From: Gemmatimonadota bacterium
GTDB lineage: Bacteria; Gemmatimonadota; Gemmatimonadetes; Gemmatimonadales; Gemmatimonadaceae
Assembly (NCBI GenBank): GCA_003134685.1
Contig: PLCA01000002.1
Span: 459,966 to 523,965 of the forward strand
DNA: 64,000 nucleotides
Direction: 5' to 3'
Shown here: positions 25,504 to 33,790 of the stretch, piece after piece
How positions within the stretch are numbered: position 1 is the first letter of the stretch
How the letters are laid out: every line of letters begins with the position of its first letter
The notes under the pieces: generated by a model
What the model saw: the letters and a program-made list of their open reading frames with translations, nothing else
What the model was told of the DNA's origin: nothing
Databases searched by the model: none
Position numbers and translations under genes: made by a program

Positions 25504-26760
25504 TCACCGTGAAGTCGCCGCGCCGCTCACGATCGCAAGTGCCACCGCTTGCTGAAGCGGTCCGACATCAGGAAAATATCCGCGCGCGTCTGTGCCCATG
25601 TTCTGCCGATTCGTGAGCAGCACTATCGACAGCCTGTATTGAGGAACGCCGGCCACGTAAGTGCCGGTGAACCCCGTGTGCGAGAAGCTCCCCGCCGGCA
25701 GATAACTCGGTGCCTCCCATCCGAGGTAGTTCTGATATTTGTCGCGCTCGAGGAACGTGTCGATTGTTTCGGGACGAATGTACTGCCGCCCGCCGTAGCT
25801 CCCCCGGTTGTTCAACAGGTCGAGAAGCACCCGCAGATCCGCGGCGGTCGAAAAGAGCCCCGCGTGTCCCGCCACGCCGCCATTTGCGTATGACGAATTG
25901 CCGTCGTCGACCTCGCCCACGAGCACTCGCTGCCGCCAGCCATTCCAGGCTGTCGGATCGCCGCGACAGCGATAGCCGAATGTCGAATCGTACACCATGT
26001 GATGCTCGTACACGTTGCCCTGCTCCGTCGCCGCGAATTCAGAGAAGCCGCGTGTCTTCGGGTTGAACGCGGTGGATCGGAGCCGCAACGGCCCGTACAG
26101 ACTGTCGCCGAGAAATCTGTCGAGCGGCTCCCCGCTCACCCGCTCCACGATATAACCGAGAAGCATGAAGCCGAGATCGCTGTAGTGCCGCGCATCGCCG
26201 ACGCCCCATTCGAGTGGCATGTCGCGAATGACGGCGTAGGTCTGCGCACTGTTTGCGGCATGATAATAAAGCGGCTGCCACTGCACGAGACCCGCCGAGT
26301 GCGAGAGCAGATGCCGGACGGTGATGCTGTCGAGGTGTGGCCCCCGAAAATCCGGCAGGTAGCGCGACACGGGGGCGTCGAGATCGATGCTGCCCCAGTT
26401 GGCGAGTAGCATTATTGCCATGGTCGTTGCCATCACTTTGGTGACCGACGCGAGATCGAACATCGTCGAGGTTCGCATCGCCGGCGGCGAGGCGAGCCGA
26501 TGTCCTTCGTAGTCGTTGAGCTGAGCATACCCGAATGCGCGCTCGTGCACGACTCGCCCATCCTTGGCGACCAGGAACACCGCACCGGGAATCAGCGTTC
26601 CGACCGCCGCACCGATCAGCGAGTCCGCAGTCGCCATCCCGCGCGCGAGAGCCGGATCCGCCGCAGCGACGCTTGAGCCCGCCGGAACGTAAGCTCCGCT
26701 GCAGGCATCCGTCGCGCAAAGGATAACGGCGATGGCAGAACAGAATGAAGACGTCTTCAT
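25504..26760 (-). CDS. exported serine hydrolase of the beta-lactamase class C/esterase family
   Basis: A 418-residue protein with a signal peptide. It has the class C/PBP-like triad: SVTK with Ser105 and Lys108, a YSD motif replacing YxN (HYSDLGFMLLGYIVERVSG), and HTG in place of KTG (FSHTGFTG). This is the pattern of beta-lactamase-family esterases and peptidases rather than of true AmpC. Its start is 2 bp from the stop of the GH13 gene, so the two are probably one operon. A role in peptidoglycan recycling or ester hydrolysis is possible. Confidence 0.87.
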   Translation of the reverse strand: MKTSSFCSAIAVILCATDACSGAYVPAGSSVAAADPALARGMATADSLIGAAVGTLIPGAVFLVAKDGRVVHERAFGYAQLNDYEGHRLASPPAMRTSTMFDLASVTKVMATTMAIMLLANWGSIDLDAPVSRYLPDFRGPHLDSITVRHLLSHSAGLVQWQPLYYHAANSAQTYAVIRDMPLEWGVGDARHYSDLGFMLLGYIVERVSGEPLDRFLGDSLYGPLRLRSTAFNPKTRGFSEFAATEQGNVYEHHMVYDSTFGYRCRGDPTAWNGWRQRVLVGEVDDGNSSYANGGVAGHAGLFSTAADLRVLLDLLNNRGSYGGRQYIRPETIDTFLERDKYQNYLGWEAPSYLPAGSFSHTGFTGTYVAGVPQYRLSIVLLTNRQNMGTDARGYFPDVGPLQQAVALAIVSGAATSR

Positions 26761-26761
26761 A

Positions 26762-28414
26762 TCAGCGATTTAATCTGAACGCACAGAACCCGTGCGCCGC
26801 AATCGAGTCGAGGGTGACGGGTTTCCCGTCGGCCGCAATCATCGCTCCCATGCAACCACCTTCAGGATCCGCGTAGATCGGCTCGATCCGATATGGCCCA
26901 CTGCCCGCACCAGCCGACGAAAGCACAATCCCGAATCGATCAACCGCATGATCGCTAAAATTGAGCGCGATCAGGATCGTCTCGTCACTCGTAGATCGCA
27001 CGAACGCGGCGCCGGCGGCATCGCTCGTTGTCGCAATGTCCAGAGTTCCACCACTCAACGCGGAGTGTGCGTTTCGGAAGTGAATCAGCCGGCGATAGTG
27101 ATTTAGCAACGAACCGCGATCATGATCCTGCGCCGCGACGTTCTTCGTCATCCAGTCGGGTTGCAAACTCTCCCACGCGGTCCCACTGGTAAACCCGCCA
27201 TTCGAGTCCGCGCTCCACTGCATTGGCGTGCGGATCGTCTCGTCGGGCTTCGCTCCGATCATCCCGATCTCTTCACCGTAGTAGACGAACGGCAGGCCGG
27301 GCAGCATGAGCATCGCGCTCGCCGCAACCCTCGCCTTTGCGGCGTCACCGCCAAGCACCGTCATGACACGCGGCTGATCGTGATTGGTTAGAAAAGATGA
27401 CCACCGCCCCGCGGGAAAAGTCGCGTTCGCTTCCCGGATTGCCTGGTTGAACGGAGCCGCCCTTCCGGTGCGCGCAGCCTCGACCGTCGCGCCCGCCACG
27501 CCAAACGCGAAGTACGCGTCGAGCTGGTCGGGATAGTACGTGGCGAGAACTCGCGCCGACCCGTCGGACATCTCGCCAATCGTGAACGATCCGGGGGCCT
27601 CGCTCCGAATCGTGTTGCCGAACTGCCTCAGGACATCGTGAGTGCCGCGCGTGTGCGCCAGCTGGTTGCCGTCTTCCACCAGATACGGAATCGCATCGAA
27701 GCGAAAACCATCCGCGTGCATGTCCTTGAGCCAGTACGCGGCGACCTTCTGCATTTCCTGGAGGACGGCCGGCGTTTCGTAGTTGAGGTCGGGCATTCCG
27801 CCCCAGAAGAGCCCGTAGTAATACTCGTCGCGCACCGGCGATTTGTGCCACACCTCCTGTCCCCATGTTGACGGCTGTTGCGGCTTCACGCTCGACCAGC
27901 GGTACCAGCTCCGGTACGGACTAGCCGGGTCGCGAAGCGCTGACTGAAAAAAGGGATGCTCACTGGACGAGTGGTTCGGAACGAAATCCACTATCACGTG
28001 AATCCCTCGGCGGTGCGCCTCCTGCACGAGCTTCCGAAAATCCTCGTCGCTGCCGTAGTGGGGATCGACGTGGTAGTAGTCGGTCACGTCGTATCCGTGA
28101 TAGCTCACGGACTTGTCGATCGGCATCAGCCAGATGCATTTGGCGCCGAGGCTCGCACTGCTGGCCGGATTCCCGTCGTTGATATAGTCGAGACGCGCGG
28201 CGAGTCCGCGCAGATCCCCGATTCCGTCGCCATCGGCGTCCGCAAAGGAGCGCACGAACACCTCGTAGCACACGCCGTCTCGCCACCATTGCGTCACGGC
28301 ACCAGGCGCGCCGGCCACTCGCGTTGAAGCCGTGCTGCTCGCACAGGCGGCCGCGAGACAGGTGGATACGAAGACGGCAAGCCGTCTCGCGAGAGTCAAG
28401 CGACTCGTTCGCAT
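26762..28414 (-). CDS. GH13 alpha-amylase-family lipoprotein
   Basis: A 550-residue glycoside hydrolase. The N-terminus is a lipoprotein-type signal ending at Cys24 (LAAAC). The four GH13 regions are present: VDFVPNHSS (143-150), GFRFDAIPYL with nucleophile Asp240, IGEMSD with acid/base Glu281, and FLTNHDQPR with Asp346. The C-terminal beta domain is short. It resembles the oligo-1,6-glucosidase/trehalose synthase branch, but the specificity is not determined. The serine hydrolase follows 2 bp downstream. Confidence 0.9.
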   Translation of the reverse strand: MRTSRLTLARRLAVFVSTCLAAACASSTASTRVAGAPGAVTQWWRDGVCYEVFVRSFADADGDGIGDLRGLAARLDYINDGNPASSASLGAKCIWLMPIDKSVSYHGYDVTDYYHVDPHYGSDEDFRKLVQEAHRRGIHVIVDFVPNHSSSEHPFFQSALRDPASPYRSWYRWSSVKPQQPSTWGQEVWHKSPVRDEYYYGLFWGGMPDLNYETPAVLQEMQKVAAYWLKDMHADGFRFDAIPYLVEDGNQLAHTRGTHDVLRQFGNTIRSEAPGSFTIGEMSDGSARVLATYYPDQLDAYFAFGVAGATVEAARTGRAAPFNQAIREANATFPAGRWSSFLTNHDQPRVMTVLGGDAAKARVAASAMLMLPGLPFVYYGEEIGMIGAKPDETIRTPMQWSADSNGGFTSGTAWESLQPDWMTKNVAAQDHDRGSLLNHYRRLIHFRNAHSALSGGTLDIATTSDAAGAAFVRSTSDETILIALNFSDHAVDRFGIVLSSAGAGSGPYRIEPIYADPEGGCMGAMIAADGKPVTLDSIAAHGFCAFRLNR

Positions 28415-28618
28415 CGCAAAGGGAGATCCTGCTCCTTCCCTCTCATTCCTTGAATGTGCCGCCTCCTGATGGGGTTTGTTAGCGCCGCGACAGCAACCCC
28501 CATCTTTAGGCTGGCGACCCTTACCCCCTTTGTATTACTGTGAACGCCGGTGCCGGGGGCCCTTTTGACACTCCTTGATCGTGGGCCGATCCGACAACGA
28601 AATCGACGAGGATATTCT

Positions 28619-29323
28619 TTGGTACGTTCCTGCTTCGTTTTTCTCGCGTTCGTCGCCCTCACCACTGCCTGTTCTCCGGCAAAGCCTGAGCAAGCTCCGA
28701 GTCCCAAGGTGGTTCACGATACCGTCACGGTCCGTGATCCCGAACTGGACAAGCGCGTATCGCGCCTCGAGCTGCAGCTGCTGGCGCGTGACGCGCAAAT
28801 CGAGGATCTCCAGACGCGCCTCGAGGACACGCAAGCCGAAGTCGTACGGGCGATGGCCAAACTGCAATCAGTGGCGAGCCGCGCGCAGGCCGCATCGGCA
28901 ATGGCCGAGGCCGAAGTCGCGCTTCAGACGATGAAAGCGGGCGCGCCGACGGACCCTCCCGAGGCGGCGCAGGTCGCGAGATTCGTCCAACGGAGCGCCA
29001 CGGAATTCGACAAGGCGAACTATGGGGGTGCGCTCTATCTGGCTAATCAGGCCAAAACGGTTGCGTTGGGATATCGCGGGCGCCTCGGAGTAAACACTGA
29101 AGGCGCGCGTCCGGGCGAAACGCTGTTCGCGGTGCCCATCAAACTGAAGACAACGAGTAGGGGAAACGTGCGCGCAGGACCGGGCACCAACTTCGCAGTC
29201 TCGTTCCTCGCTGAGCCTGGTAGCTCCATCATCGGCTACTCGTACGCCGATGAATGGGTTCGCATTAGCGATGACACCGGGCGAACGGGCTGGATTCACC
29301 AGACCCTCGTCTCGCGACCCTAG
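28619..29323 (+). CDS. exported SH3-domain protein with coiled coil
   Basis: About 234 residues from a TTG start at 28619, preceded by GACGAGGA. An in-frame GTG at 28550 would put a long polar leader before the signal. A hydrophobic signal ends at a possible lipid-attachment Cys18 (weak lipobox TTAC). A coiled coil follows (about 40-105, RVSRLELQLLARDAQIEDLQ), then a helical region and a bacterial SH3 domain at the end (GNVRAGPGTNFAVSFL, DEWVRISDDTGRTGWIH). Such proteins often bind cell-wall peptides. It is divergent from the GH13 operon. Confidence 0.75.
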   Translation: MVRSCFVFLAFVALTTACSPAKPEQAPSPKVVHDTVTVRDPELDKRVSRLELQLLARDAQIEDLQTRLEDTQAEVVRAMAKLQSVASRAQAASAMAEAEVALQTMKAGAPTDPPEAAQVARFVQRSATEFDKANYGGALYLANQAKTVALGYRGRLGVNTEGARPGETLFAVPIKLKTTSRGNVRAGPGTNFAVSFLAEPGSSIIGYSYADEWVRISDDTGRTGWIHQTLVSRP

Positions 29324-29327
29324 CTAG

Positions 29328-31067
29328 CTACCCTGTCTTCTTGAGTCGGCGGGCGCGCACGGTACGGTCGCGTCCTTCTCTCTTCGCCTGATATAGCGCC
29401 TCGTCGGCGATGGCGATGATCGCCTCCGCGTCGTCCGCGTCCTCGGGGAAGCTGGCGACGCCGATGCTCAACGTAATTTTCCTTCCATTGAACTTCTTGG
29501 CCGCCACCCGCGCGCGAATGTGCTCGGCGGTGTCCAGCGCATCGGCGATTGCCGTGTCAGGCAGCACTATTACGAACTCTTCGCCACCGTAGCGCGCGCA
29601 GCAATCGACCTTGCGCGTCGAATCACGCATGATCTCCGCGATCATCTGCAGCACTTCGTCGCCCGCCGGGTGTCCGAACGCGTCGTTGTACTGCTTGAAG
29701 TGATCGACATCCCCCACCAGGACTGAGAAGAAGTGCTTCCCCTTCTTGAACCGCGCGACTTCGTCGTCAAGACGCTTCATCAACGAACGGTGATTCGAGA
29801 GGCCGGTGAGGCTGTCCGTCGTCGAGAGCAGCTCGAGCTCCTCGTTTTTCTTCAGTAGTGTCTCGTTGATGCGATCGAGCTCGAGTCGACCTTCGCGCAG
29901 GCGGTAGACCATGTGGTTGAACACTTCGGTCAGGTAGCCGATTTCGCCACCGCCCGGAGCCGCTGGGAGGTCCACCGCGAGATCTCCGGCCGCGACTTCT
30001 CCGGCAGCCTTTGTCAGGCGGTCGAGCGGCCGGGAAATCAGGCGTCCGAGCCGGTATGCGGCTAAGGTCACGACGGCGAGCAGAAACGCGATCACGAGCA
30101 GAGCGACGTCGCGGAACCGGCTTACCTGCTGGAACGCCGCTTCGCCCGAGATCTCGGAGATCACTAGCCAGTTTACCTGCGGGACGTACTCGAGAGTGCC
30201 GATGACATCTCGGCCGCCAAAGCTCGTGAAGGCGAACGGAGCGCGGGCGCGCTCTTTCAGCTTCTTCATCGTCGGCGGCGGGATGGGATTTTTTATCATC
30301 TCGTCGGACATTCGGTCTGAGCTGGCTATCGCCGCGCCTCTGAGGTTGACCAGATGGACCGCGCCTGTGCTATCCGGCGCGAAGGATCGCAGGAGCATCT
30401 GCACCGGCGCGAGATTCAGCTCTGCCGCGAAAGCGCCGAGGAGACGCCCATCGGCGCGCTGCGCGGGAACAGCGACGATCAGCTTGGCTCTGCCCGACTT
30501 CGGATCCCAGTACGCGTCGCCGACGATCTGATTGTCCGATTTCAGCGAAGCCTGCCAATCTGCCGGAAGAGGGACCTTCGTCACTTCACCCGCGCTGGTG
30601 GCGATGACGTTCCCATCCAGATCGAGCACCATGAGCCTCTCGAAGTCGCTGAACCTCTCGTGGAGCGAGACCAGGTAGTCACGAAGCCGGCCTTCGGTGG
30701 GCGTGCCGGGCGTCTTGCCGGCACCATGTTCCAGTGTGATCACCACTTCGTCCGATCCGGCGAAAACGCGCAGATCGTAGAGCCGTTCCCTCAGCCAGAC
30801 ACCGGTTGCGCGGGCGCTCTGAGCACTGCTGGAGAGAAGATCTTCATCGATCTTCTTCTCGAGCGCGCGACGATTCTGTGTATAGAAGACGCCAAGCATG
30901 GTCCCCGCGGGCAGCAATGCCGCGGCCACCGCGAACGCGAGAATTCTGCTGCGCAGGCTCTCGAGGCGCGGGAAGGGAAGCGGGAATTTGTTCCGCGCGC
31001 GAGGCGTGATTTGCGCCGCGCTGTGAGGAGCGTCCATGGTTCCGGGTTCGGATGTCGGGAAGGGCAT
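29328..31067 (-). CDS. membrane diguanylate cyclase with extracellular sensor and HAMP domain
   Basis: A 579-residue protein that should make cyclic di-GMP from GTP. A first membrane helix (about 40-60) is followed by a dCache-like periplasmic sensor (about 65-320), a second helix (about 325-345), HAMP (about 345-400), a short coiled coil and the GGDEF domain. The active site is GGEEF at 494-498. An RxxD inhibitory site (RKVD) lies five residues before RYGG, so product feedback inhibition is likely. It is convergent with the SH3 protein gene, with four bases between them. Confidence 0.92.
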   Translation of the reverse strand: MPFPTSEPGTMDAPHSAAQITPRARNKFPLPFPRLESLRSRILAFAVAAALLPAGTMLGVFYTQNRRALEKKIDEDLLSSSAQSARATGVWLRERLYDLRVFAGSDEVVITLEHGAGKTPGTPTEGRLRDYLVSLHERFSDFERLMVLDLDGNVIATSAGEVTKVPLPADWQASLKSDNQIVGDAYWDPKSGRAKLIVAVPAQRADGRLLGAFAAELNLAPVQMLLRSFAPDSTGAVHLVNLRGAAIASSDRMSDEMIKNPIPPPTMKKLKERARAPFAFTSFGGRDVIGTLEYVPQVNWLVISEISGEAAFQQVSRFRDVALLVIAFLLAVVTLAAYRLGRLISRPLDRLTKAAGEVAAGDLAVDLPAAPGGGEIGYLTEVFNHMVYRLREGRLELDRINETLLKKNEELELLSTTDSLTGLSNHRSLMKRLDDEVARFKKGKHFFSVLVGDVDHFKQYNDAFGHPAGDEVLQMIAEIMRDSTRKVDCCARYGGEEFVIVLPDTAIADALDTAEHIRARVAAKKFNGRKITLSIGVASFPEDADDAEAIIAIADEALYQAKREGRDRTVRARRLKKTG

Positions 31068-31230
31068 CGTTTATAGACGATTGACCCCTCGCCGGGCCAC
31101 CGAGCCTTGATCGCGAAGCCCATTTGTTCGACAAAAGCCGTCTTGGAAACACTTGGCGGGATTCTGCTCACAAACGTGATACTCACTTCGCAATCGTCAA
31201 CGACTGGGTAACTACCGGCTCAGCAATAAT

Positions 31231-31896
31231 TTACGACGCCAAGCGATTGATGTCGGCCATCTCCAGGATTGGTGCCGAGTATCCGCGATGCGCGACTGTC
31301 AACATAGCGCGCCCGAGCCGTTCGGTCGTGGTAATCATTGTCGGCGCGACTCGGCTCAGTATGGGGTAGAGCGGCCTGAGCCCAAAATACATCGCGTTGT
31401 ACCACCGCGTTGCCGACCGAATTCCATGAAGCGGTATGACGGCGCCAGGTCGAAACATGTACGCCGCTTTGAACGGTAGCGACAGCAGCGCGTTCTCGGT
31501 CCGTCCCTTTACTCGCGCCCACATCACGCGGCCTCGCTCGCTGCTGTCAGTGCCCGCGCCCGACACATAGATGAAAGTCAAACCGGGACTCGTCCGCACG
31601 AGGGCCTTGGCTACGCTGGTCGTGAGATCGTAAGTCACGCGCGTGTACTGCTCCTCGGTCATGCCGAGCACCGAGACGCCGAGGCAGAAAAGGCAGGCGT
31701 CGAAACCGGTTAGTTGCGGCTCGAGAGGAGCAAGATTCGCGAGATCAGGGCAAACGAGCTCGCTGAGTTTCGCGTGCTTCTGCCCGGTTGGCCGTCGGCC
31801 AACGGTGACTACTCTCGCCATGTCAGAATCGATCAGGCACTCGCGGAGGACGCCCTGACCGATCATTCCCGTTGCGCCAAAAAGGAGGACTTTCAC
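31231..31896 (-). CDS. NAD(P)-binding Rossmann protein (epimerase/SDR-like)
   Basis: About 221 residues from GTG 31896. This start is chosen because the nucleotide-binding motif VKVLLFGATGMIGQGVLREC begins there and because it overlaps the carbonic anhydrase stop by four bases (GTGA). The fold matches NAD(P)H-binding atypical SDR proteins (HTATIP2-like), with FIYVSGAGTDSSERGRVMWARVKG and YMFRPGAVIP. The substrate is unknown. Translation is probably coupled to the carbonic anhydrase. Confidence 0.8.
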   Translation of the reverse strand: MKVLLFGATGMIGQGVLRECLIDSDMARVVTVGRRPTGQKHAKLSELVCPDLANLAPLEPQLTGFDACLFCLGVSVLGMTEEQYTRVTYDLTTSVAKALVRTSPGLTFIYVSGAGTDSSERGRVMWARVKGRTENALLSLPFKAAYMFRPGAVIPLHGIRSATRWYNAMYFGLRPLYPILSRVAPTMITTTERLGRAMLTVAHRGYSAPILEMADINRLAS

Positions 31897-32507
31897 GACT
31901 CGAAGAACTCGACCAGGCCTGTTTCCAGTGAATACTCGGCGCCGACGACGAGCAACCCTTCGCGCTGGATCAGTTCCTCGAGCACCTGAGAGCCATGGCG
32001 CAGGTGATCTACGGAAGCGCGGATGTTGGCTCGAACTGCCTCTCTGACCAAGGCGTTCGAATCGTTCCTGAGCTCGGTATGCAAGAGGCTCTCGACCGAC
32101 GGTCGCAACCGGTCGACGATCGCCCGCATGTTGTGCGACTGATTTTCCGTCGGGGTGCGCAGCTCCTCGAGGGTTGCCAGAATCGCCCCGCACTGCGAGT
32201 GGCCGAGGACGACTACGAGTCGAGTGAAGTAGCGCGCCGCGGAAAATTCGACGCTGCCAACCTGGGAGGGAGCGACGATGTTGCCGGCGACGCGAATTAC
32301 GAACAGGTCCCCGAGGCCCTGATCGAACACGATCTCTGCTGGAACGCGCGAATCAGAGCAGCCGAGGATGATAGCGAAGGGCTGTTGGCCGGCCGCAAGC
32401 TCGACGCGTCGAGTGTGGCTTACGAACGCGTCCGAGCCACGCACGTTCGCGGCGAATCTGAGATTGCCTTCCCGCAGGCGTTCGAGCGCTTCACGCGATG
32501 GGATCAT
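31893..32507 (-). CDS. beta-carbonic anhydrase
   Basis: A 204-residue zinc enzyme that interconverts CO2 and bicarbonate. The beta-class ligands are Cys50 and Asp52-Arg54 (CSDSR), His103 and Cys106 (GHSQCG). The start used (MIPSREALERLREGNLRF) gives a complete domain. Four bases at the start overlap the stop of a 31-codon ORF encoding a perfect lipoprotein signal (LALAACAKG). A one-base frameshift would therefore make this a membrane-anchored periplasmic enzyme. The NAD(P)-binding gene follows with a GTGA overlap. Confidence 0.95.
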   Translation of the reverse strand: MIPSREALERLREGNLRFAANVRGSDAFVSHTRRVELAAGQQPFAIILGCSDSRVPAEIVFDQGLGDLFVIRVAGNIVAPSQVGSVEFSAARYFTRLVVVLGHSQCGAILATLEELRTPTENQSHNMRAIVDRLRPSVESLLHTELRNDSNALVREAVRANIRASVDHLRHGSQVLEELIQREGLLVVGAEYSLETGLVEFFES

Positions 32508-32599
32508 CGATTATCCGGTCTGGCTGGCCCTTTCGCGCACGCTGCCAGCGCGAGAGCGAGAGCGAGAGAAAACGCGACCGATGGTCGGATGAAATGCAT
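32504..32599 (-). CDS. 31-residue lipoprotein-signal ORF overlapping the carbonic anhydrase start
   Basis: The short ORF MHFIRPSVAFSLALALALAA-C21 ends with a textbook lipobox (LAAC) and nine more residues. It then stops in ATGA, overlapping the carbonic anhydrase start by four bases. It is either a tiny lipoprotein translationally coupled to the enzyme, or the true N-terminus of a periplasmic lipoprotein carbonic anhydrase interrupted by a frameshift or sequencing error. Periplasmic beta-carbonic anhydrases with signal peptides are known, which favours the second reading. Confidence 0.5.
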   Translation of the reverse strand: MHFIRPSVAFSLALALALAACAKGPARPDNR

Positions 32600-32816
32600 G
32601 CGGGATTCCCAATTAAGCGTTTTCGTGCGCTCTGACAACCGGGGTCGTTGGTTGCCAAGCGCTGGGGTCCTTTGCAAGCACCGTACGAGCGTGTGAGGTG
32701 AAGCGTGAGACTCAGACATCACTTGCTCGCGCACAGCTACCGCAACATTTCGGCTGCCGTTTGGAGACGCCGCGGATTCCATCGATGAAAAGGTGATGAA
32801 ATCCCTCAATCGATCT

Positions 32817-33062
32817 CTATCTTCCACCGCCGCGACGCAGACGACCGCCAAGCGTTGCTGCCCACAAGTTCAAGCCAATCGACAAACCAATCAGGACTCC
32901 GCGCACTGCATCGATTGCGTCTGGCCCGAGATTGCCGGTCACCAGCACGAACCTGGGCCACACAAGGGCGGGTACCAGAAACGCCATGCCCATCATCATG
33001 ATCTGTTTTGGATCCTTCGCCTGACTTCTGAAAATCATTTTGAGCTCTCCACCGGGGTTCAA
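32817..33062 (-). CDS. small two-helix membrane protein
   Basis: An 81-residue protein, or 73 residues if it starts at the inner Met of MIFRSQAKDPKQ. It has two hydrophobic helices (about 25-42 and 52-72) and a basic C-terminus (GGRLRRGGGR). It overlaps the upstream membrane protein by four bases, so it is the last gene of a three-gene unit with the XRE regulator. No family is recognised. Confidence 0.65.
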   Translation of the reverse strand: MNPGGELKMIFRSQAKDPKQIMMMGMAFLVPALVWPRFVLVTGNLGPDAIDAVRGVLIGLSIGLNLWAATLGGRLRRGGGR

Positions 33063-33280
33063 TCGGTCAGGAAATACCAGGTCATTGACGTCAACTTCAC
33101 CACAACAATGGTTGCGGCGACCGCGAACAGGTCCCAGCTCCAGATTCCATTCACGAAATAGCGGTAGGCGAAGAGCACGACCGCTACCATTCCTCCGACT
33201 ACGCTGGCGAGACTCGTCGAACGCTGGCGGTGGTTGAGGAAACGCTCATCAATCACGTTTCCGAGGACGGGAATCCTCAT
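33059..33280 (-). CDS. small two-helix membrane protein
   Basis: A 73-residue protein with two membrane helices (about 24-42 and 48-68) separated by a short loop (YFVNGIWSWD). It overlaps both neighbours by four bases: the XRE regulator upstream and the second small membrane protein downstream. Small regulators of this type often control an adjacent membrane protein, but the function here is unknown. Confidence 0.7.
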   Translation of the reverse strand: MRIPVLGNVIDERFLNHRQRSTSLASVVGGMVAVVLFAYRYFVNGIWSWDLFAVAATIVVVKLTSMTWYFLTD

Positions 33281-33489
33281 TTCTTGCCCTCCAGAGTGAA
33301 GATCTGATCAACCGAAAGGTCGAAGGTCCGCGCGAAGTTGAGTGCCAGAAGCAGGCTCGGCACGTAACGGTCGCGCTCGATCGAGTTGATGCTTTGGCGT
33401 GAGACTCCGACGGCGTCGGCGAGCTGTTGCTGGGTCCAGCCGCGAATGCTGCGCAGCTCTTTGACCCGGTTTCGGATGACCGTTGTCAT
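33277..33489 (-). CDS. XRE-family helix-turn-helix regulator
   Basis: A 70-residue one-domain DNA-binding protein. The helix-turn-helix is WTQQQLADAVGVSRQSINSIERDRYVPS, and the tail LNFARTFDLSVDQIFTLEGKK is typical of the compact XRE type. It heads a three-gene unit with two small membrane proteins, all joined by four-base overlaps, and probably regulates that unit. It is divergent from gyrA, and the 301 bp between them hold promoter signals. Confidence 0.9.
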   Translation of the reverse strand: MTTVIRNRVKELRSIRGWTQQQLADAVGVSRQSINSIERDRYVPSLLLALNFARTFDLSVDQIFTLEGKK

Positions 33490-33688
33490 GTCAAGTTAGC
33501 TTTCCACTGCCAACGATAAGCGTGGACGGAGAAAGTGTCAAGTGGCCTTTACGTCGCAGCGCAACCAATTGCCACTGCTGAGCTTGAAAGAATCACAAAT
33601 CTTTACGATGACAGCGGGCAACTTTGTCTGAAACCCGTCGCCTGCTCTAACCGCTTGTCACGTAGCTACTTACGTTCTGTGACCCCAA

Positions 33689-33717
33689 TTGATTTTTTGA
33701 GCGTCGAGAGCTACATT
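33689..33717 (+). promoter_or_regulatory. candidate sigma-70-type promoter for gyrA
   Basis: TTGATT (33689-33694) and TACATT (33712-33717) are separated by 17 bases in a locally AT-rich stretch about 70 bases before the gyrA ATG. An inverted repeat GGAGG...CCTCC lies just downstream (near 33734-33755) in the leader. The rest of the 301 bp gap (33490-33790) contains an inverted repeat GTCAC/GTGAC near 33657-33683 and no gene that I can support. Confidence 0.45.
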
Positions 33718-33790
33718 CCGGACTACTTCTAGAGGAGGCCTTTTTGTCCTCCAGCCCCGCCTCCGAACCCAGTAGCAACCACCGGATTCA

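Noticed and set aside
28480-28500. GTTAGCG in the gap upstream of the GH13 gene as an attC end
   Set aside because: It does not match GTTRRRY beyond the first five bases and has no second arm.
33535-33732. A 65-codon plus-strand ORF upstream of gyrA
   Set aside because: No ribosome site, no family features, and it covers the likely gyrA promoter; treated as noncoding.
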